Positions 8,349-17,065 are shown, numbered from the stretch's first letter. The stretch: DNA of 64,000 nucleotides from Candidatus Korarchaeum sp. (GCA_038888615.1 JAWAID010000002.1:62001-126000), one strand, 5' to 3'. The notes: generated from the sequence alone by a model not told the origin. Made by a program: numbers and translations.

Positions 8349-9596
8349 TTGAGGCGCATCGTCCTGATGCTAGTCTTGCTCACTATATCTCCGCTCACGC
8401 TACTAGCCATCGACTTCGAAGCTAATACTTACGAGGGCGGTACATTCAGCTTATCGGAACTCAGGGGAAAGGTTGTAGTGATAGTCGTCGCTCAGACCAC
8501 TTGCCCCCACTGCAAGGAATTCTTACCTGCTCTATCGAGGGCCTGGAGATCTGATAGCGAGCTCTTGAGCGGGAAGTACGTGGTAGCTGTGGTGATGTTA
8601 GATCCGGCTCATCCGCTCTCGAACACCGGCCGAGCTGAGGATAAGAGGGCTTTCGAGGGGGCATCTCCCCCCGAGGGATGGATCCTCCTCCCGGAAGCTT
8701 GGCACGCCATAGAGGCGTTCGGTATAAAGTACACGGCGTCGGTAGTGATAGTTGACCAGAGGGGGGACCTCGTGGAGGTAGTGGATCCCCGGCGACATCC
8801 GAAGGTAGATGAGATGGTATCCTACACCATAACGAAGGTGAAGGAGGTCGGCTCCAGGACCCCCGTCCTGAAGCTGAAGCTCCAAGCACCCAGGGTAGCC
8901 GTGGTTGGCGATGCGGTGACGCTCACCGGCGAGGTCCAGCCCCCGTCTGTGGGTGTGGACATCAGCCTAACGAAGCCTAATGGGGAGGAGTTGGTCCTGA
9001 GGCCGAGGGTAGTGGGTAACGGTGAGTTCTCGCTGAGCTTCACACCGGACTCCGAGGGCACTTGGATAGTGAGGGCAAGCGCCGACTCAGAGGTAAGGGA
9101 AGCCAGGATCATGGTGATCCCGAACAAGCCTAGGGGCATCGAGAACTACGATGTGCTCTACGGGAGGAACGATGAAAGGGCTGGAAGGGTGATAAGCCAG
9201 AGAGCTAGGAAAGCTGAGTCCCTGCCTAAGGACAACGTGGTCCTACTGGGAGGTCCGAAAGCGAACAATCTAGTGATAGAGTTCAACTCGATAGCTGGTG
9301 TTTCCATGTTCCTGAGGGGTAGCGAGGCCAGGCTATTCGTGAAGTCGAAGGAGTACAACCTAACCGTTAAGTTCGGCAGGGAGGACTATGCAGTAGTTTA
9401 CTGGCTGAGGTGGGAGGGGAGGTTTGTGGTAGTAGGGGAGGGATTCACTAGATTCGGTACGCTAGCCGCTTCAATGTTCATTAGGACGAATCAGTTGGAG
9501 GATCAGCTCTACTTAATCCACTGGATAGACTCTAACGGTAACGGTGATGTGGAGCTCAGCGAGATAGAGGTAATCATGAGGCTAGATAGGATCTGA
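8349..9596 (+). CDS. Exported thioredoxin-like protein with Ig-like and calcium-loop segments
   Basis: 415 residues. The first 20 are a hydrophobic signal sequence (RRIVLMLVLL). Residues about 21-165 form a TlpA/thioredoxin-like domain with CPHC (TTCPHCKEF) as the redox pair. Residues about 180-260 look like an Ig-type beta domain (GDAVTLTGEVQPPS, then SEGTWIVRASA). The remainder is a beta-rich domain similar to cell-surface sugar- or protein-binding modules. Near the end DSNGNGDVELSE fits a dockerin/EF-hand calcium loop. It probably acts outside the membrane in disulfide chemistry or cytochrome/cofactor maturation. TTG start is supported by the TATA-like box about 35 bp upstream. It overlaps the convergent gene by 15 bp. 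Confidence 0.78.
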   Translation: MRRIVLMLVLLTISPLTLLAIDFEANTYEGGTFSLSELRGKVVVIVVAQTTCPHCKEFLPALSRAWRSDSELLSGKYVVAVVMLDPAHPLSNTGRAEDKRAFEGASPPEGWILLPEAWHAIEAFGIKYTASVVIVDQRGDLVEVVDPRRHPKVDEMVSYTITKVKEVGSRTPVLKLKLQAPRVAVVGDAVTLTGEVQPPSVGVDISLTKPNGEELVLRPRVVGNGEFSLSFTPDSEGTWIVRASADSEVREARIMVIPNKPRGIENYDVLYGRNDERAGRVISQRARKAESLPKDNVVLLGGPKANNLVIEFNSIAGVSMFLRGSEARLFVKSKEYNLTVKFGREDYAVVYWLRWEGRFVVVGEGFTRFGTLAASMFIRTNQLEDQLYLIHWIDSNGNGDVELSEIEVIMRLDRI

Positions 9597-10607
9597 TCGG
9601 GGGATCCTCTTGCTCAAGAGATGCGAGATCCTCGTGCTGTAAGTCAGGACAAGATCGCTCACGAAAGTTACGTAAGAGTTAGGCCTGTACACCTTCACCT
9701 CCTTCCCTCTCGATGCGTCCTTCTCCACCCTGATCAGGCAACCGTTGATCATCTTGGGTATAACGTACCTCCACAGGTATGCCTTATCCATCCCCACCGT
9801 CAGAGCGAGCTCGGTGAGAGTGAGCCCCTCCCTCTTTCCCCTGCTCGAGAGGGACCTATACACCCTCGCTCTCTGAGGATTCGAGGGGAGATTGATCAGG
9901 TCCGAGAGCAGGGAGGCCATCTGTCTATCTGATAGATTTGGGATCCTATCTATCGCTTCCTTAACACATAGGGCTCTCAGAACTTTTATCTCAGCAGGGG
10001 AGAGTTCAGGAGTATGTAATATCTCTGATTTCGTTATAGGAGGTGCTATACCTAATGAGGAGAGGGCCCTGAAGGCTTTCATAAACTCAGAGAGGTGGTC
10101 TATCCCGCTTAAAAACTGAAGGGCTCCCACGAAAGAATGATACCTCCTCTCGAGCTCGAGTTCCTCTGATAGCTTCCTGTAGGCGGATGAGATGCAACTC
10201 CCGACTAGGAGGGGGTCAGACCACAGCGATGGGTTCGTGTAGAAGAGAGCTTTAGAGATAAGCTCCTCATCTATCGCGAATTGAGGGTTCTGGAATAAGA
10301 AGATGCTTATAGCGGAGATATCCAAAGGTATCAGCGTCTCAGTCGAAGGGTTACTCAGTACGATCTCCTTCCAAGGGAAGGTGATCTTGATTTCATCCGA
10401 TGTCATCGAGAGCTCGGCTAGGCTTTCATCGGAGGGATTCTCACCTATCTTCACGCAAAACCCGAAACTGTAAATCCTTAGATCTTCCGTAAAGTGAGCT
10501 AGGAGAACCCATTCCTTACCTATCTTCCTCCCTAAGATCGAGTTCAAAGTATGTAAAGGTTCCAATTCCATTAGATCCTGAGCGGGATGGCACCTCAGGA
10601 CTAGCAT
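9582..10607 (-). CDS. Winged-helix protein of unknown role
   Basis: 341 residues. The N-terminal half is unrecognised. The C-terminal part holds one or two helix-turn-helix units: SPAEIKVLRAL near residue 200 and a clearer one near 265-320 (GLTLTELALTVGMDKAYLWRYVIPKM followed by a strand pair with KEVKVYRP). This suggests DNA binding controlled by an unknown N-terminal domain. A TATA-like CTTTATATGG about 45 bp upstream on the minus strand supports ATG at 10607; an internal ATG (MELEPL) is an alternative. Its 3-prime end overlaps the thioredoxin-like gene. Confidence 0.7.
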   Translation of the reverse strand: MLVLRCHPAQDLMELEPLHTLNSILGRKIGKEWVLLAHFTEDLRIYSFGFCVKIGENPSDESLAELSMTSDEIKITFPWKEIVLSNPSTETLIPLDISAISIFLFQNPQFAIDEELISKALFYTNPSLWSDPLLVGSCISSAYRKLSEELELERRYHSFVGALQFLSGIDHLSEFMKAFRALSSLGIAPPITKSEILHTPELSPAEIKVLRALCVKEAIDRIPNLSDRQMASLLSDLINLPSNPQRARVYRSLSSRGKREGLTLTELALTVGMDKAYLWRYVIPKMINGCLIRVEKDASRGKEVKVYRPNSYVTFVSDLVLTYSTRISHLLSKRIPRSDPI

Positions 10608-10945
10608 GCGCTTCAGAACGGTCCCGGAAACCGTGGAGGTACACCCATATAAAGTGACCCGACATTTTTTTCAATTAAATCTAGAGCAAGCAAAAATAGA
10701 TCCTATCAAGGGATATGAAAAAATGTGGATAGATTCATCCTATCGGAGGACCAGGAGGAACTATAGGGCCGCTCATCCTATGTTCACCCCTCCTATCTTC
10801 ACCTATCTACTCAGTATTGCCAAGTCATGGAGACTCTATCAAGCTTATTTTAATTCGTAGATGACTCTAAAAATCCTAAAATGACCTTAGGGAATCAGTA
10901 ACTCCTTCTTTTGGCTGAAAAACATTTATATATCCTATAACTCTG
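10608..10945. promoter_or_regulatory. AT-rich divergent intergenic region
   Basis: A 338-bp spacer between two divergent winged-helix genes. It holds a minus-strand TATA-like box near 10648-10657 and a plus-strand TTTATATA at 10925-10932. An 84-codon open frame on the plus strand lacks coding character and is not called. No RNA gene or clear operator was found. Confidence 0.55.
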
Positions 10946-12505
10946 ATGATTATTGTGTCATCGCCTGGAACTGAAAAAAATGACGAGTTGACCGAGAAAT
11001 TTTTGAGGGAAGTTGAGAGCATCCGATCCCTCTTAAACGAAGAGGTAATAAGGAATATCCCTAATAGAGTAGTTTTACGTGATGTTAAAACTTCCTCATG
11101 CCCTAGATCATTCATTATCGAGGATAAGGGAATCCTCGTGATTGATAGTAAGCTCAAAGATGACGAAATAGATGCGATAGTAAAGAGGGAATCCCTTATC
11201 AGGTTTTTACCTGAGACCGATTTCCCACAGATATACGACTTAGCGTGGTACTACTCTGGGAATGTGAACCTTTGGTCGAAGTGCTCATCCGAGATCAGGC
11301 TCAGGACCTTACCCATCTACAGGGCTCCACGGGATTTCCTGTTGATAGATCCGAGGAACTCGCTCTCCGTACTGAGGAGCTTCCTGAAACTCCTCCTACG
11401 GCGTTGGAGAGAGGAGGGAAGAATATGTATAAGAACTTTCTTAAAAATATTTCTAACCATTAGAGGATATCCAAATATACGCATGAGCAAAAAAGAAATT
11501 AGAACACTCAGCTCACTGCTCCGCACTCTCTTAGATGGGGGTGAGTCCAAGGTGGAGAGCCTAGCGGCGAGGAGCGGACAATCACCCGCCTCGGTATCTA
11601 GAGCGTTGAGGGATCTGATGGGCAAAGGAGTGGTAGTGGGACCTTACGTACTATACCCCCTCAATATGGGTCTATCTACTTTCATAATAGAGCTTGAGAA
11701 CCCTGAAGAGGAGGAATTGAGATTCCTAGACGAATTTCCATTTACTTACTCAGCTCTCGTGACTTTGAGCGATACTTACTACGTGAACGTGCTCGTTCCT
11801 CAACACCTAGAGAGGGATTTCGGGGAGTTGAAAGGCGATGGCATGAGGATAGGCAAGAGAGTGGCTCTGAGCTTCGATATGCTACCGACCCCATTCTCAA
11901 GTCCTGAACTGGTTGTAGAGAGGATGCTTAGCGGATACGAATCAGCTAGCGATACCCCGCTAAATTTGATAGAGCTCTCAAGAGCTCGAAAACCACCTAT
12001 CAAGCTGGACGATAAGGACATCCTCGTCTTGAAGGAATTGGAGGATCGAGGTAAGATCTCTAGAGATGGTATGAGGAGCATGGGTATACCTAATCCAGCT
12101 GAGAGGTTCGCTAAGTACAGGAAGGCGGGTATAGTGATCAAAGGTTACTTCCCAACCGGTCTGGGGTTGGGAGAAGGGGTGGTAATGAGGATCGACGCAC
12201 CCTTCAAGGATTTCCTCAGGGTAAAGAGAGCCCTCTCGAGCGTCTCATCCGTCGTACTCTCCTTCACGGAGGGTGAGCTTCACGGAATAACGGGAGTGGC
12301 TTTCCTGAGCGGGAGTATGGTCGGGCCGTTCGTTAGAGCCCTGAAGACGATATTCGGAAGCAAGCTTGAGAGAGTGGAGCTCGCCTCCTCCCTAGGACCT
12401 TCCAGTTGGCAGGTGCCCGTGGAACTCTGGAACGTCGAGGAACAGAGGTTCGAGATGGATTTAGGGGAGTTCAAAAGGGCTTTCTCCGGGAGATTGAGAC
12501 GTTAG
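10946..12505 (+). CDS. Multi-domain winged-helix regulator
   Basis: 519 residues, function unknown. Residues 1-160 are an unrecognised domain. From about 180 the sequence reads like an Lrp/MarR-type regulator: KKEIRTLSSLLRTLLDGG, then a helix-turn-helix (AARSGQSPASVSRALRDL). A second one lies near 350-390 (DDKDILVLKELEDRGKISRDGMRSMG). Alpha/beta ligand-binding-like segments follow each. The first promoter TATA box lies only about 17 bp before ATG 10946, so a GTG at 10955 may be the real, leaderless start. The DNA at 11420-11500 is strongly AT-rich and promoter-like, with an in-frame ATG at 11484, so two genes may have fused or a second product may start there. It overlaps the convergent gene by 35 bp. 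Confidence 0.72.
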   Translation: MIIVSSPGTEKNDELTEKFLREVESIRSLLNEEVIRNIPNRVVLRDVKTSSCPRSFIIEDKGILVIDSKLKDDEIDAIVKRESLIRFLPETDFPQIYDLAWYYSGNVNLWSKCSSEIRLRTLPIYRAPRDFLLIDPRNSLSVLRSFLKLLLRRWREEGRICIRTFLKIFLTIRGYPNIRMSKKEIRTLSSLLRTLLDGGESKVESLAARSGQSPASVSRALRDLMGKGVVVGPYVLYPLNMGLSTFIIELENPEEEELRFLDEFPFTYSALVTLSDTYYVNVLVPQHLERDFGELKGDGMRIGKRVALSFDMLPTPFSSPELVVERMLSGYESASDTPLNLIELSRARKPPIKLDDKDILVLKELEDRGKISRDGMRSMGIPNPAERFAKYRKAGIVIKGYFPTGLGLGEGVVMRIDAPFKDFLRVKRALSSVSSVVLSFTEGELHGITGVAFLSGSMVGPFVRALKTIFGSKLERVELASSLGPSSWQVPVELWNVEEQRFEMDLGEFKRAFSGRLRR

Positions 12506-13847
12506 CTCTGTATTCACTATCGATCGAATATCTGGCTCCCATCCATTTCCCGAAGATCCTAGTTACTTCCCCAACGACCCTCCTCTCCGACTCGCGACTG
12601 GTACCCCCCAGGTGAGGCGTCACCACGACGTTATCGAGCTCCAATAACCTCTCGAAAGCGGCATCCCCGAACGGGGGTTCCCTTGGGAAAACGTCTAAGC
12701 CCAGTCCACCTAACTTCCCGGACTCAAGCGCCTCCAGAGCGGCTTCTAAATCCAATAGCTCCCCTCTACCCACGTTTATCAGGATAGCTCCATCCCTCAT
12801 CATCGAAAGCTCCCTCCTCCCGATGAGTCCCCTGGTCTCCTCCGTTAACGGAGAGGCTAGTATGATGACATCGCTCTCCATAAGCACTCTCTCGAGGCCG
12901 ATCCCTCCCACTTTGTACTTATCGTAGTAATCGACGTGCATCCCTATGCTCCTTAAGAGTTCAGCTATCTCGCTACCGACGATCCCCATTGAGATAACTC
13001 CGGCTCTCTTACCAGCCAACTCGAAGCACTTCACCCTCCCCTTGGCCCACGAGCGTTCCCTCATCATCCTATCGGAGGAACATATCCCCCTGCTCAAGCT
13101 CAGTACCATGCCCAGAGCTAGCTCGGCAACAGCCCTAGCCCTAACAGGGGCTCTTTCGACGATGATAGCCCTCCTCCTGACTTCCTCCATATCTATGTGA
13201 TCGAGGCCGTGAGTCGCCGTTACTATAAGCTTCAGCATGGGTGCTTCAGCGAGCTCCTCGCTCCCGATCTTCTTATCCGTTCTTACAACTAGAGCGGTAG
13301 CCTCTCCCATCCTGTTCCAATTCCTACTAACCTCTCCGTAGGCTTCTAGCCTAGCATCAAGCTCTCTGGGGAGATTGTCGGCTATCAGTATGAGCTCATC
13401 GTCAGGCCAGTCCACCAGAACCCTGTCTCCGGGGAGGTACTGGCTGACACCCCTCATCCCCGTGTTGACATCCGATACTATCGCTAACCTATCCTTCATC
13501 ACCAAGCTCAGCCTCATTGCAGCATTGACAGCCGATCCGAAGTCATCGTATGGGTTTTTGAGCTCCGAGAGATACCCTTGCCTGAAGAAAGGATTAGATG
13601 CAAGCGTTAAGTTAGCCCCAGTCAGAGCTGAGGCTGTTGGGGCGAGCCCCCATCCTACCGCGGCTAGGGTCCACTTACCCCTGTACTCCCCGATCCAGTC
13701 GAGCCCGCTCGAGGGTCTAGCGAGCTCGTAGAACTCCTCCTCCCTCAAGCCTAGGAGGAGATTACTGAGCCTATCGAGACATGCTCTCCAAGAGTAGGCG
13801 CATTCAACACCAAAGGAAACCACCCTGGAGGTGCGAAAGGCTGACAC
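12471..13847 (-). CDS. 2-hydroxyacid dehydrogenase fused to an unknown N-terminal domain
   Basis: 458 residues. From about residue 150 it is a D-2-hydroxyacid dehydrogenase (SerA-like): LKLIVTATHGLDHIDM, the NAD-binding GVISMGIVGSEIAELL, the LINVGRGELLD segment carrying catalytic Arg, and TPHLGGTSRESERR with catalytic His. Residues 1-145 are not the usual partner half. They contain a tryptophan-rich stretch (SGLDWIGEYRGKWTLAAVGWG) and STALTG/LASNPFF-like segments that I do not recognise. The dehydrogenase half also seems to lack the C-terminal ACT/regulatory domain of long SerA. The substrate is unknown. The ATG start agrees with the open frame; a shorter start inside residues 1-145 is possible. 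Confidence 0.8.
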   Translation of the reverse strand: MSAFRTSRVVSFGVECAYSWRACLDRLSNLLLGLREEEFYELARPSSGLDWIGEYRGKWTLAAVGWGLAPTASALTGANLTLASNPFFRQGYLSELKNPYDDFGSAVNAAMRLSLVMKDRLAIVSDVNTGMRGVSQYLPGDRVLVDWPDDELILIADNLPRELDARLEAYGEVSRNWNRMGEATALVVRTDKKIGSEELAEAPMLKLIVTATHGLDHIDMEEVRRRAIIVERAPVRARAVAELALGMVLSLSRGICSSDRMMRERSWAKGRVKCFELAGKRAGVISMGIVGSEIAELLRSIGMHVDYYDKYKVGGIGLERVLMESDVIILASPLTEETRGLIGRRELSMMRDGAILINVGRGELLDLEAALEALESGKLGGLGLDVFPREPPFGDAAFERLLELDNVVVTPHLGGTSRESERRVVGEVTRIFGKWMGARYSIDSEYRANVSISRRKPF

Positions 13848-13949
13848 CTCCTAGGAAAGCCTCATCCAATCTGATTACTAAGAGGCCCTCCATGCCGACA
13901 CCGCGGTCCTGTGCTGCTCCTATACTTAAGGCTTTCGCTCAAGTAGGCT

Positions 13950-13975
13950 AGTGGGTGTTCCTTTATATACCCACT
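13950..13975. promoter_or_regulatory. Inverted repeat enclosing a TATA-like box
   Basis: AGTGGGT (13950-13956) and ACCCACT (13969-13975) are exact complements and flank TTTATATA (13962-13968). The box points to transcription starting near 13990 toward the small membrane-protein gene. The arms could be a repressor site over the promoter. Confidence 0.45.
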
Positions 13976-14071
13976 GATGCGGATCGAATAGGGGGTATGC
14001 CCTTGAACTGACTCCTGATTCGGGAGGAGCTATCGGGAAGATTTAGGTATCTGAGGATAACTCTCTTCATC

Positions 14072-14566
14072 TTGAGTTACGCTCTAGCAGTGATAGTAGT
14101 CCCTTATCTCAAGTTACCCGAGTTAGTGGTGGAGCTGGGTTACCTGGGGATATTCGCACTGGGCCTACTATACGTGTACACGTTCACTACAGCTATCGCT
14201 ACCTTAACGTTGATATTCCTCGCTGAGGAGCTCAACCTGATCTTAGGGGGGGTAATGGCTGGGCTGGGCGCTTTCCTAGGGGACCTGATCCTTTCCTACC
14301 TCATGAAGGGACTTAGTGGTGAGCTGTACGATCTTTTGGGAGAGAGGCCAGTGCGTTCAATTGAAAGTAAACTACCTACCTTCATTAGAAGCGGAAAATT
14401 CATCTTGTTCCTAGCTTGCTTATTGATAGCTGCTCCCCTTCCTACCGAGCTAGGAGCGGTGATGTTGGCGTCCATGAGGGAAATGCCAATGAGAAATAGG
14501 GTCCTCATCATGGGTTCACTGCACACCATCGGGATATTCTCGATCCTGATCCTAGGGGCCCTATGA
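14072..14566 (+). CDS. Small integral membrane protein
   Basis: 164 residues with four to five hydrophobic spans. The order (short amphipathic start, ELGYLGIFALGLLYVYT, LGGVMAGLGAFLGDLILSYL, a charged loop, FILFLACLLIAAPLPTELG, and a final span) resembles the small-multidrug-export/DedA-like families, where a gly-rich GAFLGD segment dips into the membrane. That assignment is tentative. Start is uncertain: TTG at 14072 is the first usual start codon, but the frame is open back to 14012 (encoding REELSGRFRYLRITLFIL) and the promoter at 13962-13968 would fit a start near 14015. Confidence 0.62.
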   Translation: MSYALAVIVVPYLKLPELVVELGYLGIFALGLLYVYTFTTAIATLTLIFLAEELNLILGGVMAGLGAFLGDLILSYLMKGLSGELYDLLGERPVRSIESKLPTFIRSGKFILFLACLLIAAPLPTELGAVMLASMREMPMRNRVLIMGSLHTIGIFSILILGAL

Positions 14567-14589
14567 TAAGCTGAGAGCTCATGTCGAAT

Positions 14590-15069
14590 TTAGCGCTGGA
14601 TGAGGCGTGTCCTATAGGTATAATAGTACCAGAGAGTGTTGTACTGAACTTGACTCTCTAAGGAACAAGGTCTCCTAGAATTCAAGTGGGAGAGAGCTTC
14701 TTCAGGCGTCATTCCCCTGGAAATGAGGTAGCTAGCGAGTACTGTACCGGTCCTGCCGCAGCCAGCGAAACAGTGGACGAGGACCCTTCTCCCGTCCTCG
14801 GCCCTCTCCCCGATCAAGCTCACTATCCTGTGGAGGACCTCAATGGAGGGTGCCTCGAACTCGTTCACTGGGAATGAGAAGTGCTCTATCCCGAGTTCCC
14901 TGAGCCTTCTCTCCACCTCAGGGCTCAGTTCAATCAGCGAGATCACCGTAGTTATACCGTTAGCCGCTAACCAATCGACTTCCTCGGGGGAGCTTAACAG
15001 AGCTGAGCCAGCGACCAGCTGATCTATAAAAGAGAAGTTCCTGGGTCTCCTCATGCAGAACACCTTCAA
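14590..15069 (-). CDS. Dual-specificity protein phosphatase
   Basis: 159 residues of the cysteine-based phosphatase family. The P-loop is VHCFAGCGRTGTV (C-x5-R), with the general acid region around NEFEAPS and conserved GMTPEEALSHLNSRRP. It should remove phosphate from tyrosine or serine/threonine, or from small phosphorylated metabolites. It is the last gene of the metal-uptake operon and its start overlaps the NikR-like gene by 4 bp. This suggests co-expression with metal uptake, though a functional link is not proved. Confidence 0.88.
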   Translation of the reverse strand: MKVFCMRRPRNFSFIDQLVAGSALLSSPEEVDWLAANGITTVISLIELSPEVERRLRELGIEHFSFPVNEFEAPSIEVLHRIVSLIGERAEDGRRVLVHCFAGCGRTGTVLASYLISRGMTPEEALSHLNSRRPCSLESQVQYNTLWYYYTYRTRLIQR

Positions 15070-15446
15070 CCGACGCAGACTAGGGGTACGTACCTCTCAG
15101 AGACCCCCTTGACCTTCTTCAGCTCCCTCCTCAAGTTCATTATCTCATCGGAATCCGCTTCCACCAAACCGACATCGATGCAGCATCCTTCAGAATGATG
15201 GTGGCTTCTGGAGACTATACAATTGTTGTACTTCTCCAGTACTCTCGATGCTCCCTCGGGTACTCTGGAGATCACTATCAGTATCCCCTTGCACTTGTGG
15301 GGCTTGAGGAGGTGGGATCTCTCCTCTATCACGTCCTTTATAAACTCCTCTATGAGTGAGGATCTACTGATCATGAGTTCCCTCGAGAGCGAGTCTATCC
15401 TCTCAAGAAGCTCGTCTGGGATCGAGATCCCGAATCTCCTCTTCAT
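15066..15446 (-). CDS. NikR-type metal-responsive ribbon-helix-helix regulator
   Basis: 126 residues. The N-terminal ribbon-helix-helix domain is RFGISIPDELLERIDSL followed by SRSSLIEEFIKD. The C-terminal ACT-like metal-sensing domain starts GILIVISRV and contains SRSHHHSEGCCIDVG, which matches the His-x-His...Cys nickel site of NikR. ATG at 15446 is chosen because it begins the RHH strand and overlaps the permease stop as ATGA. It is encoded in the operon it probably controls; the palindromes at 17014-17027 and 17036-17049 are candidate binding sites. The sensed metal could be nickel or another divalent ion. Confidence 0.85.
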   Translation of the reverse strand: MKRRFGISIPDELLERIDSLSRELMISRSSLIEEFIKDVIEERSHLLKPHKCKGILIVISRVPEGASRVLEKYNNCIVSRSHHHSEGCCIDVGLVEADSDEIMNLRRELKKVKGVSERYVPLVCVG

Positions 15447-16255
15447 CTCCCTCCTCTCCCTACTAAGGAGATCAAGTAGAGGGATAGCAGGACTAGGCCA
15501 ACGCAACCTGAGGGCGCTAGACCCGTCAGCAGTCCTAACATTAAGCCACCCAGACCCCCCACCAGGGAGATCATAAAAGCTTGGATCAGGAACCCCCTCA
15601 GGCTCCTGGCTAGCGAAGCAGCTGTTACTCCAGGTAGGAGTATCATGACATGCTCCAAGACGAAACCAGTGACTTTTAGGAGACCTACTGTAGCGATAGC
15701 TAGAGATAAGGCTGCAACCAGGTCATAAAAGCCGATCTTCACTCCTGATACCCTCACGAAGTCCCTATCTGCTCCTATGAACGCTTGAACCTTGATAAGG
15801 GGTAAGTTAATCCCCAGCACTAAGAGGGAGATGAACGCCGTGTAGTAAACATCATCCCAGGTCACCAGCAGGGGATCCCCGACCAGGTATGACCAAACGC
15901 TCTCCCTCACCGGGAAGCTCGTTATCACGTAGTAAAGGGAGAGGGCCGTTAGAGAGACGGTTAGTGAGAGGAATATCGCTGTAGCGACATCGGTCCTCAC
16001 TCCCCTTGAGATCATGTAGAAGACCGCCGAGACCAGGATCACGCTGAGCGCAAGTGACCCCGTCCGGTATGGGATGCCGATGGCCCTATCGAGCATCATG
16101 GCTAAGAGTGCCGATAGCAGGGCGGAGTGGGGGAGAGAGCCCGCCAGGAAGAGCAGCCTCCTAGAGAGCACTAGGGGGCTCACCACACCGAAGGTCATCG
16201 AGGAAAGCGCTATCGCTATGAACCACCTGATGTCCAGGAGCAGATCAAACTGCAT
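15443..16255 (-). CDS. ABC-3 family metal permease
   Basis: 270 residues, about eight membrane spans, of the ZnuB/MntB type. Typical features: FGVVSPLVLSRRLLFLAGSLPHSALLSALLA (the family GxxxSHxALxG region), WSYLVGDPLLVTW, and HVMILLPGVTAASLARS near the C-terminal third. It carries zinc, manganese or another divalent metal across the membrane with the ATPase encoded just upstream. The start at ATG 16255 overlaps the ATPase end by 11 bp; an upstream start at 16285 is less likely. Confidence 0.88.
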   Translation of the reverse strand: MQFDLLLDIRWFIAIALSSMTFGVVSPLVLSRRLLFLAGSLPHSALLSALLAMMLDRAIGIPYRTGSLALSVILVSAVFYMISRGVRTDVATAIFLSLTVSLTALSLYYVITSFPVRESVWSYLVGDPLLVTWDDVYYTAFISLLVLGINLPLIKVQAFIGADRDFVRVSGVKIGFYDLVAALSLAIATVGLLKVTGFVLEHVMILLPGVTAASLARSLRGFLIQAFMISLVGGLGGLMLGLLTGLAPSGCVGLVLLSLYLISLVGRGGR

Positions 16256-17006
16256 GGTAATCCACCACGTGAAGGCACCTTTCAATGAGTACCACGTTTC
16301 TCCCGTAGACGCGTTTCATCACTTCCTCATTAATCACCTCTTCAGGCGACCCCATAGCCACTATCCCCCTGTTCAAAGCCAGTATAACCTTAGCTCTCTC
16401 TAAGAAGAGCGTAGGATCGTGACTGCTCACGAGCAGGAGCTTTCTCTGGGAGAGCTCGAATAACATCCTGATGAGGAACTCCCTTCCCGCGGGATCTATG
16501 GCCGTGAGAGGTTCATCCATCATCAGTATGGGGGGATCTGAGATGAGGGCTCTCGCGAGAAGGGCCCTCTGCTTCTGACCACCGCTAAGCTGTTGGAAGG
16601 GCTTCTCGATGAACTCGCCCAAGCCCAGATCCCTGATCAGGGATTTTAGCGTTCCGCCATCCAAGACCCTCCGCGTGAGGATCCCCCTCCTAAGGGCAAT
16701 CGCCGATTCTATGAACTCCTTAGTACTGATGGGGAACGGAAAATCGATTAAACTGAGTTGCGGGACATAACCAACGAACCTTCCGGCTCCCTCAGGATCT
16801 CCAGTGACCTTAACACCGTTCATATAGACCTCGCCCTCTACCTTAACCAAGCCCAGCAGGGCTCTGAACAGGGTAGTTTTTCCAGCTCCGTTAGGTCCGA
16901 TAACTAAGAAGAGCCCTGGACCTGCCAGTTCGAAGGTCTCCCTACTGAAGATGACCTCATCACCGTAACGTACCGATAGTTCCTCAGCGTACACGAGCGG
17001 TCCCAT
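16245..17006 (-). CDS. ABC transporter ATPase, metal uptake
   Basis: 253 residues. Walker A GPNGAGKTT, Q-loop region VGYVPQLS, signature LSGGQKQR, Walker B ILMMDEP and H-loop SSHD are all intact, so it is an active ATPase. The cognate permease follows directly and the substrate-binding protein is divergent at 17066, giving a complete ZnuABC-like system. ATG at 17004-17006 is preferred. An ATG at 17015 lies inside a palindrome and would fall before the predicted transcript start. Confidence 0.92.
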   Translation of the reverse strand: MGPLVYAEELSVRYGDEVIFSRETFELAGPGLFLVIGPNGAGKTTLFRALLGLVKVEGEVYMNGVKVTGDPEGAGRFVGYVPQLSLIDFPFPISTKEFIESAIALRRGILTRRVLDGGTLKSLIRDLGLGEFIEKPFQQLSGGQKQRALLARALISDPPILMMDEPLTAIDPAGREFLIRMLFELSQRKLLLVSSHDPTLFLERAKVILALNRGIVAMGSPEEVINEEVMKRVYGRNVVLIERCLHVVDYHAV

Positions 17007-17065
17007 CGTGCACATATGATATCATATCCTTATAAAAGTGTGCACACTTGAATCGCGGTGGTCGT
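17007..17065. promoter_or_regulatory. Bidirectional promoter with two perfect palindromes
   Basis: A single symmetrical CTTATAAAAG box (about 17029-17038) can serve as TATA box in both directions. The distances to ATG 17006 (minus) and ATG 17066 (plus) are about 27-32 bp. A perfect 14-bp palindrome lies on each side of it: ATATGATATCATAT at 17014-17027 and AAGTGTGCACACTT at 17036-17049. GTGCACA (17008-17014) and TGTGCAC (17039-17045) also form a wider inverted repeat. These are good operator candidates for the NikR-like protein of the operon. Confidence 0.7.

Noticed and set aside
10606..10860. 84-codon plus-strand open frame between divergent regulators
   Set aside because: No coding character or recognisable motif, covers the minus-strand promoter, and starts inside the opposite gene.
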